This document shows positions 42,069 through 51,388 of a stretch of DNA of 64,000 nt, piece after piece. The notes beneath the pieces are model-generated. The model made no database searches and had not been told where the DNA came from. It was given only the letters and a program-made list of their open reading frames with translations. The stretch lies in contig JACPKR010000013.1 in assembly GCA_016186945.1 (NCBI GenBank), positions 1 to 64,000 of the forward strand, written 5' to 3'. The translations under genes and the position numbers were made by a program. Each line of letters starts with the position of its first letter. Within the stretch, counting starts at the first letter, position 1. The DNA comes from Deltaproteobacteria bacterium. Its GTDB lineage: Bacteria; Bdellovibrionota_B; Oligoflexia; Oligoflexales; Bog-1112.

Positions 42069-42205
42069 TTATTGTCTCCGTTGTTTCAAAACCCCGGGTT
42101 CCCCACTTGTGGGATTAAAACCCAGCCGAAGTCGATAGCAATGATTTTACCCGAAGAATCTCGGGATTATTAAGAATTTCCAGCCCGCCAAACTTTCTTC
42201 CCATC

Positions 42206-42234
42206 ATTATACGTTTTGTTCTTCCGAATCGGAA
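42206..42234 (-). promoter_or_regulatory. putative internal promoter for rpoA-rplQ
   Basis: On the minus strand, TATAAT (42206-42211) is preceded, at 17 bases, by TTCCGA (42229-42234), directly after the rpsK stop. The -10 box is perfect and the -35 box matches 3 of 6. The TTCCGATTCGGAA around the -35 is palindromic. The 170-base gap otherwise holds only small hairpins (CCCGA/TTCGGG and CCCAC/GTGGG). Confidence 0.5.
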
Positions 42235-42238
42235 TTGC

Positions 42239-42619
42239 TTACACTCTTCTTCTTTTGGGAGGTCGGCATCCGTTGTGGGGTATGGGGGTCACATCCTTAA
42301 TCAGAGCGACTTTGATTCCGGAAGCACCGATAGCCCGAACTGCACTTTCCCGACCCCCTCCCGGACCGTTGACAAGTACTGCCACCGTTTTCACCCCGGC
42401 ATCGAGAGCTTTACGAGAGCAATCTTCCGCAGCGACTTGCGCAGCGAAGGGCGTGCTTTTTCTTGACCCTTTGAACCCTTTGGAACCAGAAGATGACCAA
42501 CAGATCACTTCTCCGTTTATATCGGTAAACGTCACATGGGTATTGTTAAAAGTCGATTGTATATGAGCAACGCCAATGGGTACATTTCTCTTTTTCTTTT
42601 TCTTAGGTGCTCGGTTCAT
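42239..42619 (-). CDS. rpsK: 30S ribosomal protein S11
   Basis: A 126-residue S11, a platform protein next to the mRNA exit. [13 protein letters not shown], the [12 protein letters not shown] segment and the C-terminal [13 protein letters not shown] are typical. It is 24 bases after rpsM. The order rpsM-rpsK matches the alpha operon, but rpsD does not follow. Confidence 0.97.
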   Translation of the reverse strand: MNRAPKKKKKRNVPIGVAHIQSTFNNTHVTFTDINGEVICWSSSGSKGFKGSRKSTPFAAQVAAEDCSRKALDAGVKTVAVLVNGPGGGRESAVRAIGASGIKVALIKDVTPIPHNGCRPPKRRRV

Positions 42620-42643
42620 CTTTTTTCCTTCATCCCTTAATGA

Positions 42644-43027
42644 TTACTTCGCGGTTGGTGCTTTTTTCTTCCCGGCGACTGTCTTTCGAGGTCCTTTGCG
42701 AGTCCTTGCATTTGTTTTTGTCCTTTGACCTCGCACGGGCAGCCCTCGGCGGTGTCTCAAGCCGCGATAATTACCGAGATCAACCAGTCGTTTCACGCTC
42801 AGGGCTACTTCCCTTCGCAAATCGCCTTCTACTGTATATTCACTGTCTATGACTTGGCGGATATCGTTGATAGCTTTCGCGTCGAGATCAGCGGCTCTGA
42901 TCCCGCCATCTACTTTTGCTTTCTTGACTATTTCCCTCGCCGACTGACGCCCGATCCCATAGATCGTTGTCAGGGCGATTTCAATTTTTTTCTGGGGGGG
43001 GAGATCAACTCCAGCGATACGAGCCAT
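42644..43027 (-). CDS. rpsM: 30S ribosomal protein S13
   Basis: A 127-residue S13, at the head of the 30S subunit contacting tRNA and S19. [26 protein letters not shown] begins the protein (first 20 residues are diagnostic) and the basic C-terminal tail [19 protein letters not shown] is typical. It lies 26 bases after rpmJ. Confidence 0.97.
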   Translation of the reverse strand: MARIAGVDLPPQKKIEIALTTIYGIGRQSAREIVKKAKVDGGIRAADLDAKAINDIRQVIDSEYTVEGDLRREVALSVKRLVDLGNYRGLRHRRGLPVRGQRTKTNARTRKGPRKTVAGKKKAPTAK

Positions 43028-43053
43028 ATTGCTTATCCTTTTATTTCTTTAAA

Positions 43054-43167
43054 TTAACCTTGTCGTTGCTTGTGTTTAGCAATACTGCACAACACCCGCA
43101 CAACGCCTTTGCGTTTTACGATTTTGCATTTATCACATATCTTTTTTACGCTTGCTCGAACTTTCAT
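43054..43167 (-). CDS. rpmJ: 50S ribosomal protein L36 (zinc type)
   Basis: A 37-residue gene that is easily missed. The minus-strand translation starts [20 protein letters not shown] and ends in AKHKQRQG. Cys11, Cys14, Cys27 and His32 form the zinc site of the C+ L36 type. It lies between infA and rpsM, the classic position in the alpha operon; gaps are 14 and 26 bases. Confidence 0.97.
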   Translation of the reverse strand: MKVRASVKKICDKCKIVKRKGVVRVLCSIAKHKQRQG

Positions 43168-43181
43168 ATTTGCCTGCCTTC

Positions 43182-43403
43182 CTATTTCTTCGACCTGTAT
43201 ACGATGCGTCCTCTTTTCAAATCGTAAGGTGAAAGTTCCACTCTCACCCTGTCGCCTGGCAAGATTCTAATAAAGTGCATACGCATTTTACCGCTGATAT
43301 GTGCCAGAACTTCATGACCGTTGTCCAGCTCCACTTTAAACATTGCGTTAGGCAGTGGTTCTTTTACCGTCCCCTCAGCCTCGATGACATCTTCCTTCGC
43401 CAT
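43182..43403 (-). CDS. infA: translation initiation factor IF-1
   Basis: A 73-residue S1/OB-fold factor that occupies the ribosomal A site during initiation. [20 protein letters not shown], then [22 protein letters not shown], are diagnostic. It follows adk by 17 bases; map, often between adk and infA, is absent. Confidence 0.97.
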   Translation of the reverse strand: MAKEDVIEAEGTVKEPLPNAMFKVELDNGHEVLAHISGKMRMHFIRILPGDRVRVELSPYDLKRGRIVYRSKK

Positions 43404-43420
43404 TACTTCCTCAACACTTC

Positions 43421-44056
43421 CTAACGTTCTAGCTTTTTCATCAATTGGAGCAGGTCTTTATTAATCGTCGCAGGCTTCCCGTTGCCATCTAGCCGAAAAT
43501 ACTTGCCTTTCTTCTTATAGAAGCCAAGCACTGGGGAAGTTTGCTTGTCATAAGCATCCAGCCTTACGAGAATGCTCGATCTTACGTCATCTTTACGCCT
43601 AACAAGCTTTGCTTTGCATCTGTCACAGATCCCTTCTTTCTTAGGGGGGTTATCTGTGACGTGATAAACAGCCTCACACTTTTCACAAGTTAAACGCCCT
43701 TCGATACGTCTTATCAGCTCCTCTTGCCCAACATCTATATGTATGACACCTGTTGTATCCACATTCTCTTCCAGCCATTCCGCCTGGGGTTGGCTCCGGG
43801 GGAAGCCGTCTAGCACGACATTCGCGTTCTTCTCTCCTTCTATTTCTTGACGGAGGACCTCTTGAAGAATGTCATCAGACACTAGGTGTCCGGCGCTCAC
43901 GATCGTCTCGATTTTCTTCCCCAGCTCACTTTTAGCGGCTATATGTTTCCGCAGGATGTCGCCTGTGGATATTTTTCTAAAGCCCAGTGAATCCTTCAGG
44001 TAGTTCGCCTGTGTGCCTTTTCCTGCGCCGGGTGCGCCCATCAGGATAACGATCAT
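43421..44056 (-). CDS. adk: adenylate kinase
   Basis: The 211-residue enzyme interconverts AMP plus ATP and two ADP. The P-loop [10 protein letters not shown] is at the N-terminus, [12 protein letters not shown] is the AMP-binding part and the LID has a four-cysteine zinc site ([12 protein letters not shown]...[11 protein letters not shown]). I placed the start at the ATG at 44056, one base after the secY stop; the longer frame from 44137 runs through secY and is spurious. Confidence 0.95.
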   Translation of the reverse strand: MIVILMGAPGAGKGTQANYLKDSLGFRKISTGDILRKHIAAKSELGKKIETIVSAGHLVSDDILQEVLRQEIEGEKNANVVLDGFPRSQPQAEWLEENVDTTGVIHIDVGQEELIRRIEGRLTCEKCEAVYHVTDNPPKKEGICDRCKAKLVRRKDDVRSSILVRLDAYDKQTSPVLGFYKKKGKYFRLDGNGKPATINKDLLQLMKKLER

Positions 44057-44057
44057 T

Positions 44058-45383
44058 CTAAACCCCTCCGCCGCGCCTCGGCCGGATCGTGGTTTTACCC
44101 ATGAAAGCCTCATAACGTAGAGACTGTCGATGGGCATCTATCTGTCGGAAGGTCTCTAGTGCTACCCCGACAACGATAAGAAGGCTTGTGCCTCCGAAAT
44201 AGAACTGAACGTCGAACTTACCCGTCAGGATTGTGGGCAAAACACAAATGGCCGCCAGGTAAATAGCCCCGACCAGCGTTAGTCTGTTTAAAATCTTGTG
44301 AAAATACTCCGCGGTCCTTGCCCCGGGTCTCACTCCTGGAACAAAGCCCCCATGTTTTTTCAGATTTTCGGCAACATCATCCGCCTTGAAAACGATTGAT
44401 GTGTAAAAATATGAGAAAAATACGATTAAAGCAACATAGACTGCATTATAAAGCCACCCGCCTGGAATGAACATCTCTCCGAAGTACTGACCGAGCGTGC
44501 TCTGTGGTGCCATCACAGCGGCTGTAACTGGAAATTGCAGGAGTGAACTGGCAAAAATAGGAGGCAAGACGCCGGCGGAATTGACTCTGATGGGTAGGTG
44601 GGATGCTTGTCCGCCGTAAATTTTCCTACCTACCTGACGTTTTGCATACTGGATGGGAATTTGCCTGGCACCCTGTTCCATAAAGACAACACCGGCGACG
44701 ACTGCGACGCAAACGGCGATTATGGCAATGATCCGGAACAGATCCATCTGCTGACTAGAATATTGGGAATACGTGTTACCTATGATACCAGGCAATCCAG
44801 CTACAATACCGGCAAAAATAATCAGCGAAATACCGTTTCCGACCCCTCGTTCTGTGATCTGTTCCCCGAGCCACATTACGAAAGCGGTACCCGCGGTCAA
44901 CGACACAGTTGTCAGAAGCTTCCACCCGATGCCTCCACTTAAAACTAGGTCTCCGCCCCCAAATTGGGTTTTTTCGAGTGTATTGGCAATCATGTAGCCC
45001 TGAAATAGAGCAAGTATAACAGTACCATAACGTGTATACTGGGTGATCTTTCGACGACCAGCCTCACCCTCTTTTGACAGCATTTCAAGGTGGGGAACGA
45101 CGACTGTCAGAAGCTGTGCAATGATAGATGCCGAGATATAGGGCATCACACCGAGGGCAAAAATACTGAAACGCTCAAGCGCGCCTCCAGAAAACATATT
45201 GAACATACCTAGAAGATTCGCCCCTTGTGTGTGGAAAAACTCGCCTAGGCGATAGGTATCCACACCGCCAATGGGAATGTGAACTCCAATTCGAAATATG
45301 GCAAGGAACAGAAGCGTGAAAAGAAGCTTCTTCTGGAGGTGATTGATCCTTCCCTGAGGCAATCTCTGAATAGACTGTGCCAC
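44058..45383 (-). CDS. secY: preprotein translocase subunit SecY
   Basis: A 441-residue channel protein with about ten membrane segments. RIGVHIPIGGVD is in the plug region, the GEAGRRKITQYTRYGT loop and PIQYAKRQVGRKIYGGQASHLPI and AEYFHKILNRLTLVGA are typical. It starts with GTG overlapping the rplO stop by one base (TAGTG), the familiar spc operon arrangement. Confidence 0.97.
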   Translation of the reverse strand: MAQSIQRLPQGRINHLQKKLLFTLLFLAIFRIGVHIPIGGVDTYRLGEFFHTQGANLLGMFNMFSGGALERFSIFALGVMPYISASIIAQLLTVVVPHLEMLSKEGEAGRRKITQYTRYGTVILALFQGYMIANTLEKTQFGGGDLVLSGGIGWKLLTTVSLTAGTAFVMWLGEQITERGVGNGISLIIFAGIVAGLPGIIGNTYSQYSSQQMDLFRIIAIIAVCVAVVAGVVFMEQGARQIPIQYAKRQVGRKIYGGQASHLPIRVNSAGVLPPIFASSLLQFPVTAAVMAPQSTLGQYFGEMFIPGGWLYNAVYVALIVFFSYFYTSIVFKADDVAENLKKHGGFVPGVRPGARTAEYFHKILNRLTLVGAIYLAAICVLPTILTGKFDVQFYFGGTSLLIVVGVALETFRQIDAHRQSLRYEAFMGKTTIRPRRGGGV

Positions 45384-45832
45384 TATGTTTTCCCCTGAAT
45401 TTTACCACCTAACTTTTCAACAGCCTCTTTCGCCTTGCTGGAAAGCTTGTCAACTTCGACCACGACAGGCTTCGTCAATTCCCCGTCAGCCAGAAGTTTT
45501 ATGGGACAGTCCTTGTATCGAAGGAGATTTTTTTCTTTGAGAGACTTCCTGTTCACGACTTCATTGGTTTCAAAACGGTTTAAATCGCTCAGATTGATGA
45601 TGTTGTAGACAATCTTTTTCTGATTATTTGTAAATCCGTGCTTTGGAATTCTACGATAGATGGGCGTTTGTCCACCTTCAAATCCGGGTCGCGGGTTCCC
45701 GCTTTTCCGTGCTTTTTGCCCTTTGTGACCCTTGCCCGCGGTCTTGCCAAGTCCACTACCGATTCCTCGACCGAGTCGTTTTGTCGACTTGTTGGCACCT
45801 TCTGCGGGAGACAAATTTCCTAAATTTTTCAT
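45383..45832 (-). CDS. rplO: 50S ribosomal protein L15
   Basis: A 149-residue L15. The Gly-rich N-terminal GRGIGSGLGKTAGKGHKGQKARKSG and the RPGFEGGQTPIYRRIPKHGF segment (shortened here) are hallmarks. It follows rpmD by eight bases and overlaps secY by one base. Confidence 0.96.
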   Translation of the reverse strand: MKNLGNLSPAEGANKSTKRLGRGIGSGLGKTAGKGHKGQKARKSGNPRPGFEGGQTPIYRRIPKHGFTNNQKKIVYNIINLSDLNRFETNEVVNRKSLKEKNLLRYKDCPIKLLADGELTKPVVVEVDKLSSKAKEAVEKLGGKIQGKT

Positions 45833-45840
45833 TGTTTCAC

Positions 45841-46023
45841 CTACCGACTCAGTTGGTAATCCACCAAATGGATGACCTTGTTGATCATTCCTCTGATGCA
45901 GTTATTGTCTTTATGCACCTTGCTTGACCCGGTCTTGCGGAGTCCGAGTGCCTGCATGATTTTTCTAGCTTTTTCTGTTTCCGCGATTGTGCTTCGCTTC
46001 TTTGTTACTTTTATCGTTCCCAT
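45841..46023 (-). CDS. rpmD: 50S ribosomal protein L30
   Basis: A 60-residue L30: TIKVTKKRSTIAETEKARK, ALGLRKTGSSKVHKDNNCIRGMI (quoted in part) and a C-terminal strand match the family, including the K-T-x-S-x-K-V core. Its 23-base gap to rpsE and 8-base gap to rplO fit the spc operon. Confidence 0.95.
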   Translation of the reverse strand: MGTIKVTKKRSTIAETEKARKIMQALGLRKTGSSKVHKDNNCIRGMINKVIHLVDYQLSR

Positions 46024-46046
46024 CGTTGACCTCTCTTTGAGTCATT

Positions 46047-46604
46047 CTACAGAGCTGCTCGTTCTGCCTGCTCTTCCAATTTTTTCTGAGCTGGACGTTT
46101 TTGCAAGACCTCTTCAGGAGCGAGTCCTCTGTCTTTTGCATAGCTATCGACGGTTACGAGTTGACTGATCCCATCGAAAGTGGCCCGAACGATGTTGTGA
46201 CCGTTTTTTGAGCCATGTGCTTTGCAAACAATATCCTTTATACCACCAAGTTCCATGATCATGCGAACGGCCCCACCGGCAATAATACCCTTGCCACTTT
46301 TAGCAGGATACATCTTAACCAATGATGAACCGAAATGTCCCTCCACCTCGAAAGGGATGCTCCCGTTCAGGTTTTGAACGGAGACCAGATGTTTCTTTGC
46401 ATGCTCAGAAGCTTTTTTGATCGCGTCAGGCACTTCACCAGCGTTTCCGATTCCGTAGCCCACTTGACCTTTTCGGTCTCCGACGACGACTAACGCGCTA
46501 AAGCTGAAGCGACGTCCGCCTTTTACTACTTTCGCGACACGGCTGATTTTAACAACACGGTCCTGAAAGCCGTCTAAATCTTTCTCTTGTTCATTTGCGC
46601 TCAA
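46047..46604 (-). CDS. rpsE: 30S ribosomal protein S5
   Basis: A 185-residue S5 with the double-stranded RNA-binding-like N domain (VKISRVAKVVKGGRRFSFSA, then GYGIGNAGEVPDAIKKA) and the C-domain IIAGGAVRMIMELGGI. It acts in decoding fidelity. The N-terminal Glu/Asp-rich start is slightly longer than in E. coli. It is 18 bases after rplR. Confidence 0.97.
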   Translation of the reverse strand: MSANEQEKDLDGFQDRVVKISRVAKVVKGGRRFSFSALVVVGDRKGQVGYGIGNAGEVPDAIKKASEHAKKHLVSVQNLNGSIPFEVEGHFGSSLVKMYPAKSGKGIIAGGAVRMIMELGGIKDIVCKAHGSKNGHNIVRATFDGISQLVTVDSYAKDRGLAPEEVLQKRPAQKKLEEQAERAAL

Positions 46605-46622
46605 GGCTTACTCCATTCCTCA

Positions 46623-46991
46623 TCAAAATTCCACACCCGCCGCTCTTACACCATCAGCGAATGCTTTGATTCTTCCGTGGTACATATTCCCATTTTTATC
46701 GAAAACAATCTGCTTAATGTTATTATCTCTACAGCGTTTGCCGAGTTCTTTTCCTAGGCCCTCGCACGCTTCCTTATTGGCTCGTTTGTGTTGGCCCTTC
46801 TCAAAGGAACTCACGCTCACAACCGTCCGTCCATTGGCATCATTCACAACCTGGGCATAAACGTGCCTAGCCGAACGGAATACTGACAAACGAGGCCGTT
46901 CAGCACTGCCTGTGATGTTTTTACGAATCCGCTTTTTTCGCCTTAATCTCAGTTGTTTTCTTTTTGCTATCTTCGCACTCACTTTGATCAC
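46623..46991 (-). CDS. rplR: 50S ribosomal protein L18
   Basis: A 122-residue 5S rRNA-binding protein. GSAERPRLSVFRSARHVYAQ, VNDANGRTVVS and FDKNGNMYHGRIKAFADGVR are diagnostic. The N-terminus is a very basic KRKQLRLRRKKRIRKN stretch as usual. It follows rplF by 24 bases. Confidence 0.97.
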   Translation of the reverse strand: MIKVSAKIAKRKQLRLRRKKRIRKNITGSAERPRLSVFRSARHVYAQVVNDANGRTVVSVSSFEKGQHKRANKEACEGLGKELGKRCRDNNIKQIVFDKNGNMYHGRIKAFADGVRAAGVEF

Positions 46992-47015
46992 CTATCAAAT
47001 TGGATGGCGTTAAAT

Positions 47016-47558
47016 TTACTTCTTAGCGCCTGATTTGCCCACTTTGGTTGCGATATGCTCATCCTTGTAACGCACGCCTTTGCCGTGATAAGGCTCGGGG
47101 ACCCTAAAGGAACGGATATCCGCTGCGACCTGCCCTACCTGTTCTTTGTTAGCCCCGTTAACTGTGATTTCTGTCTGCTTATCGACTTTAATTTGTATAC
47201 CTGTTGGGATATTAAAGACGATAGGATGGCTATATCCGAGTGTGAGATTCAACTCTGAACCCTTCACAGCGGCTCTGTAGCCGACACCACTTAGAACCAA
47301 TTGCTTTTCAAATCCGTTCGTTACACCCAGGATCATATTATTGACCAGGGTTCTTGTCAGGCCGAAATATTTGTCCAGTTCCTTAGTTGTTTTTTTAGGA
47401 ACAACTTTCAGCTTAGACTCTTCTTTTTTAACTTCCATCATCGGATGCAATTTGCGGGTCAATTCCCCTTTTGGGCCTTTGACTTTTATGGTCGACTTTG
47501 CAAGTTCGACGTTGACGCCGCTAGGGATTGTTATGGGAAGTTTTCCTATTCTGGACAT
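47016..47558 (-). CDS. rplF: 50S ribosomal protein L6
   Basis: A 180-residue L6. It starts MSRIGKLPITIPSGVNVEL and ends with the EPYHGKGVRYKDEHI segment, both typical; two homologous alpha-beta domains are visible. It sits near the sarcin-ricin loop. It follows rpsH by 12 bases. Confidence 0.97.
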   Translation of the reverse strand: MSRIGKLPITIPSGVNVELAKSTIKVKGPKGELTRKLHPMMEVKKEESKLKVVPKKTTKELDKYFGLTRTLVNNMILGVTNGFEKQLVLSGVGYRAAVKGSELNLTLGYSHPIVFNIPTGIQIKVDKQTEITVNGANKEQVGQVAADIRSFRVPEPYHGKGVRYKDEHIATKVGKSGAKK

Positions 47559-47570
47559 ATTTTCACCTTA

Positions 47571-47975
47571 TTAGTAAACCGAGCAGAGCCATTCTCCGCC
47601 CACATTTCGCTTTCGCGCTTCACGGCATGTCATGACGCCTTCGGATGTCGATAGGATCGCTATACCAAATCCGCTTTTAATATAGGGGATTTTTTCAGAG
47701 CGCACATAAACACGCCTTCCTGGTTTGCTTTTTCGATCCAAAAATCGAATGACTCCCTGCTCGGCTCTCTCGTCACGATATTTCAACGCAATTTTGATAA
47801 CGCCTTGTCTCTCATCTTTTATGCACTTATAGGCTTTTATAAAACCTTCTTGCTTAAGCAGATGAGTGACTGAAATTTTCAGTCGCGAAGCTGGTACGCT
47901 GATCACGTCTTTTCTAGCGCTCTGTGCGTTTCGTATTCGTGTTAAAAGGTCTGCAACTGGATCTGTGACTTTCAT
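47571..47975 (-). CDS. rpsH: 30S ribosomal protein S8
   Basis: A 134-residue S8, a primary 16S rRNA-binding protein and, in E. coli, the spc operon repressor. DPVADLLTRIRNAQSARKD and the C-terminal GVMTCREARKRNVGGEWLC are diagnostic. It lies nine bases after rpsN. Whether it autoregulates the operon here is not evident from the sequence. Confidence 0.97.
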   Translation of the reverse strand: MKVTDPVADLLTRIRNAQSARKDVISVPASRLKISVTHLLKQEGFIKAYKCIKDERQGVIKIALKYRDERAEQGVIRFLDRKSKPGRRVYVRSEKIPYIKSGFGIAILSTSEGVMTCREARKRNVGGEWLCSVY

Positions 47976-47984
47976 ATTTGTCTC

Positions 47985-48170
47985 CTACCATGAAGCCTTT
48001 GTTACGCCTGGCAGAAGGCCTTTAGACGCAAGTAGTCGAAAGCACAATCTACACAGCCCAAATTTCCTATAAACCGCTCTTGACCTCCCGCACTTATTAC
48101 AGCGGGTGTAGGCTCTTGTTGAAAATTTCGGTTTTCGTTTCGATTTTACAATTAAAGATGTCTTAGCCAC
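47985..48170 (-). CDS. rpsN: 30S ribosomal protein S14, zinc type
   Basis: A 61-residue short, zinc-binding S14 (type Z). The Cys pairs CNKC and CRLC (24/27 and 40/43) are intact, with [20 protein letters not shown] and [15 protein letters not shown] as hallmarks. It contrasts with the longer zinc-free form of many proteobacteria. It is eight bases after rplE. Confidence 0.96.
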   Translation of the reverse strand: MAKTSLIVKSKRKPKFSTRAYTRCNKCGRSRAVYRKFGLCRLCFRLLASKGLLPGVTKASW

Positions 48171-48178
48171 CGATACTC

Positions 48179-48739
48179 CTATTTTCGGAAGGGAAAGTTG
48201 AATTTTTCAAGTAACCCTTTTGCATGAACGTCATTTTTAGCGGTTGTAGTTATGGAAATACTCACACCGCGAATTTTGTCGACTTTATCGTAATCAATCT
48301 CTGGAAATACTATTTGCTCTCTCACTCCGATGGAGAAATTTCCTCGTCCGTCGAAGGATTTCATCGAATAGCCCCGAAAGTCTCTGATACGTGGGATCGC
48401 AATGTTTACGAGTCGATCAAGAAATTCGTACATACGGGCACCACGAAGTGTCACCATACATCCAATTGGCATCCCTTTTCGCAACTTAAATGTGGCAATA
48501 CTCTTCTTGGCCTTGGTGGTAACCGGCTTTTGTCCTGTAATATACTCAAGGTCCTTGATTGCATTTTCCAGAACTTTGATATTCTGAACAGCTTCACCTT
48601 GCCCCATGTTGACGACGATTTTTTCGATCTTTGGCACTTCCATTATATTTTTCAAGGCGAGTTCCTTCATCAGTTCAGGAACTGCTTTCTTATAATCTTT
48701 CAAAATCCTTGGTTCGTAACTAGCCACTTTATTCTCCAT
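48179..48739 (-). CDS. rplE: 50S ribosomal protein L5
   Basis: A 186-residue 5S rRNA-binding protein. The motifs [38 protein letters not shown] and [15 protein letters not shown] are typical. Its ATG comes three bases after the rplN stop, leaving no room for rplX (L24), which normally lies between them. Confidence 0.97.
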   Translation of the reverse strand: MENKVASYEPRILKDYKKAVPELMKELALKNIMEVPKIEKIVVNMGQGEAVQNIKVLENAIKDLEYITGQKPVTTKAKKSIATFKLRKGMPIGCMVTLRGARMYEFLDRLVNIAIPRIRDFRGYSMKSFDGRGNFSIGVREQIVFPEIDYDKVDKIRGVSISITTTAKNDVHAKGLLEKFNFPFRK

Positions 48740-48742
48740 CCA

Positions 48743-49111
48743 TTAAAAGACTTCGGGGGCAAGCGATGCGATACGGACAAAGCCTTTCACACGAACTTCG
48801 CGACTGATAGGCCCAAAAATCCGCGTGCCGATCGGTTCGTTTCCTTCTTTTATCAGAACGCAGGCGTTTTCATCGAAGCGAATCGTTGATCCATCATTTC
48901 TGATGATCGGCGCTTTTGTCCTAACAACGACAGCCTTATGGACTGCCCCTTTTTTTACCTTACTATTAGACAGTGCTTCCTTGATAGAGACGACGATTAT
49001 GTCTCCAGTTTCGGCGAAATTCTTTTTACTTCCCCCAAGGACTTTTATGCACTTTACGCTCTTAGCTCCCGAGTTGTCACCGGTTTTTAAGATAGATTCC
49101 ATTTGAATCAT
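48743..49111 (-). CDS. rplN: 50S ribosomal protein L14
   Basis: A 122-residue L14: [40 protein letters not shown] and [13 protein letters not shown] are diagnostic. It sits at the subunit interface. The gene follows rpsQ by ten bases and is directly followed by rplE. Confidence 0.97.
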   Translation of the reverse strand: MIQMESILKTGDNSGAKSVKCIKVLGGSKKNFAETGDIIVVSIKEALSNSKVKKGAVHKAVVVRTKAPIIRNDGSTIRFDENACVLIKEGNEPIGTRIFGPISREVRVKGFVRIASLAPEVF

Positions 49112-49121
49112 TACGATTGCC

Positions 49122-49391
49122 TCAATTGACTTCTGTTAATTCTGCTCTTTTTTCGATGGAAACGAGTTGAAAGCTTTTGTTAGCGCTTTTGGGCGCACAT
49201 TCGGTAATGGTTACTTCATCGCCAATGTGTGACTCATTCTTTTCATCGTGAAACATGAATTTGCTTGTACGTTTGATGTACTTTCCAAAGACCGGATGTT
49301 TAACGGTTCTTACCAGCTCACCCACTCGAGACTTATTCATTCGATCGCTTGTAACAACCACGCGTCTTGTTTTTACTATTCGTTCCATCAC
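49122..49391 (-). CDS. rpsQ: 30S ribosomal protein S17
   Basis: An 89-residue S17, an OB-fold primary binder of 16S r[14 protein letters not shown]-like start (here [19 protein letters not shown]), then the [20 protein letters not shown] and [15 protein letters not shown] segments match. Its start overlaps the rpmC stop by four bases. Confidence 0.95.
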   Translation of the reverse strand: MMERIVKTRRVVVTSDRMNKSRVGELVRTVKHPVFGKYIKRTSKFMFHDEKNESHIGDEVTITECAPKSANKSFQLVSIEKRAELTEVN

Positions 49392-49624
49392 TTAACTGAT
49401 CCCGTTTGTAAGGTTTGCTTCTCTTTTCGCAAAATGTTTTTGACCGTCAGAACTCTTGCAAGGTTCTTTTTAATTTTGCGCGTTTTTCCTGCGTGTTTTC
49501 CCTTCTCGGCATATATATCCATGCGAAGGTTCACCAGTTCATTTCTGAGCGAGATCTCTGTCTCCAGGAGTTTCTCCCCGCTCAGTGCTTTTATTTCGTC
49601 TTTTTTCAGCTTTTCAAGTTCCAT
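49388..49624 (-). CDS. rpmC: 50S ribosomal protein L29
   Basis: A 78-residue two-helix protein: LKKDEIKALSGEKLLETEI, RNELVNLRMDI and RKIKKNLARVLTV are typical. It is slightly longer than E. coli L29 (63 residues) at the C-terminus. It lines the peptide exit tunnel. It follows rplP by 11 bases. Confidence 0.94.
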   Translation of the reverse strand: MELEKLKKDEIKALSGEKLLETEISLRNELVNLRMDIYAEKGKHAGKTRKIKKNLARVLTVKNILRKEKQTLQTGSVK

Positions 49625-49635
49625 CTATGACCTCT

Positions 49636-50058
49636 TTAAATCCATGGATCCAGATCTTTAACCAGCAAGCGCGTTTTCAGTGGTAACTTGGCAGCCGCTA
49701 GTTTCAAGGCTTCAACGGCTGTCTCCTTCTCGATGCCACCGATTTCATAGAGCACTCGACCTGGTCTCACTTTAGCAGCGTAGTGATCAACGGCACCTTT
49801 TCCAGATCCCATGCGCACCTCAGCGGGTTTCTTGGAGACGGGGGTATCGGGGAAAACCTTGATCCAAACCTGTCCGCCCCTCTTAGTCTTCCTAGTGAGG
49901 GCAATCCTACCTGCTTCGATCTGTCGGGCGGTAAGTCTGCCTGGCTCTATGACCATCAACCCATATTCTCCAAAGGCGAGCCTGTTACCTCTGCCTGCCT
50001 GCCCTTTGATACGTCGTTTCTGTTGTTTCCTAAATTTCGATTTCTTCGGAGCTAACAT
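49636..50058 (-). CDS. rplP: 50S ribosomal protein L16
   Basis: A 140-residue L16, near the A-site tRNA elbow. [40 protein letters not shown], and [19 protein letters not shown] are family marks. It follows rpsC by 19 bases. Confidence 0.97.
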   Translation of the reverse strand: MLAPKKSKFRKQQKRRIKGQAGRGNRLAFGEYGLMVIEPGRLTARQIEAGRIALTRKTKRGGQVWIKVFPDTPVSKKPAEVRMGSGKGAVDHYAAKVRPGRVLYEIGGIEKETAVEALKLAAAKLPLKTRLLVKDLDPWI

Positions 50059-50077
50059 TCTCTTACCTTCCTATCAG

Positions 50078-50740
50078 TTAGCCTTGCGCGGCTACCCTTG
50101 GTCCCTTCTCCAGTATCTCGCCATGGAAAATCCAGACTTTTACTCCGATAATTCCGTACGTTGTCAATGCCTCAGCGGTTGAATAGTCGATATCAGCTCG
50201 GAGTGTATGAAGGGGCACACGACCCTCCTTATATCTTTCTGTCCGAGACATATCGGCTCCACCCAGGCGACCTGCGCACTGGACTTTCACTCCTTTTGCA
50301 CCGGCTTTCATGGTACCGGAAATCGCTTTTTTCATTGCTCGTCGGAACGATACACGTCGCTCAAGTTGCTGCTTGACGCTATCCGCTACCAATTGAGCGT
50401 CCAATTCTGGCTTTTTTACTTCGTAAACATTAAGGATCAACTCAGATGATTTAATTTTGCAGCGTCGGACGAGTTCTTCCTTCAACGATTCTGCTCCGGC
50501 GCCTTTCTTTCCGATAATGATTCCGGGCCTGCTGCTATAAATGTTGACCTTTATATTCTTTGCAGCACGCTCGATATTGATCGTTGAGAGACCCGCAGCT
50601 CCAAACTTCTTGTTCACGTAGTCACGGATCGCAATGTCTTCGACAACGAACTTTGCGTAGTTATGAGTTGCAAACCATTTAGAGGACCAGGTCTTTGTTA
50701 TTCCCAGTCGAAAACAAATTGGATTAACCTTTTGTCCCAC
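50078..50740 (-). CDS. rpsC: 30S ribosomal protein S3
   Basis: A 220-residue S3. [20 protein letters not shown] starts the protein; the KH domain contains [18 protein letters not shown], and the C-domain [16 protein letters not shown]. It acts at the mRNA entry. The gene is 14 bases after rplV. Confidence 0.97.
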   Translation of the reverse strand: MGQKVNPICFRLGITKTWSSKWFATHNYAKFVVEDIAIRDYVNKKFGAAGLSTINIERAAKNIKVNIYSSRPGIIIGKKGAGAESLKEELVRRCKIKSSELILNVYEVKKPELDAQLVADSVKQQLERRVSFRRAMKKAISGTMKAGAKGVKVQCAGRLGGADMSRTERYKEGRVPLHTLRADIDYSTAEALTTYGIIGVKVWIFHGEILEKGPRVAAQG

Positions 50741-50754
50741 CTTGTATCCTTCCT

Positions 50755-51096
50755 TTATCGTAACTCGGATAATTCAACAGTTATGTGCGAGCTGCGTTTA
50801 CGAACGGGAGCAGCCCTACCTTGCGCACGCGGAATATATCGTCGAAACATTGGGCCTTCATCCACGCATGCTTTTGACACGATCAGATTGTCGACATCCA
50901 CGGTAGCTTGTGCTGTCGCGTTACTTATGGCTGCTCGTATCATTTTTGCCACTACGGGGGCCGTTTTCTTCTGTGTAAAGCGAAGGGTATCCAAGGCATC
51001 CTGGACGTGCTTTCCACGAATCAAATTGACGACGAGCCTTGCTTTCCGCGGAGAAACTCTGATTCCTTTTAAATACGATCTGTAATTATCTTCCAT
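50755..51096 (-). CDS. rplV: 50S ribosomal protein L22
   Basis: A 113-residue L22 with [20 protein letters not shown] at the start and the hairpin [20 protein letters not shown] that lines the exit tunnel. Lengths and order are typical. It follows rpsS by 18 bases. Confidence 0.96.
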   Translation of the reverse strand: MEDNYRSYLKGIRVSPRKARLVVNLIRGKHVQDALDTLRFTQKKTAPVVAKMIRAAISNATAQATVDVDNLIVSKACVDEGPMFRRYIPRAQGRAAPVRKRSSHITVELSELR

Positions 51097-51114
51097 TATT
51101 ACACCTACGTGCTC

Positions 51115-51378
51115 TTAAAGTTTCTTGCCCTTAGCATGCCCTTTGAACGTCCTGGTTGGTGAAAATTCACCAAGTTTATGCCCAACCATATTTTCGGTAA
51201 CATAAACAGGGATAAACTTTTTGCCATTGTGTACTGCAAAGGTCAAGCCTACGAAATCAGGAAGGATCGTCGAGCGTCGGCTCCATGTCTTTACGGGCTT
51301 CTTATCTTTCTGCGCCCGCTCAGCCTTTCCGACCATGTAGCTATCCACAAAAGGACCTTTTTTAATCGAACGAGCCAC
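51115..51378 (-). CDS. rpsS: 30S ribosomal protein S19
   Basis: An 87-residue S19: [39 protein letters not shown] and [19 protein letters not shown] are the conserved segments. It binds with S13 at the head of the 30S subunit. The gene follows rplB by ten bases. Confidence 0.97.
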   Translation of the reverse strand: MARSIKKGPFVDSYMVGKAERAQKDKKPVKTWSRRSTILPDFVGLTFAVHNGKKFIPVYVTENMVGHKLGEFSPTRTFKGHAKGKKL

Positions 51379-51388
51379 GAACTACCTC

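Noticed and set aside
43421-44137. extended 5' end for adk from 44137
   Set aside because: The first 27 codons lie in the secY coding region; the natural start is the ATG at 44056 just after the secY stop.
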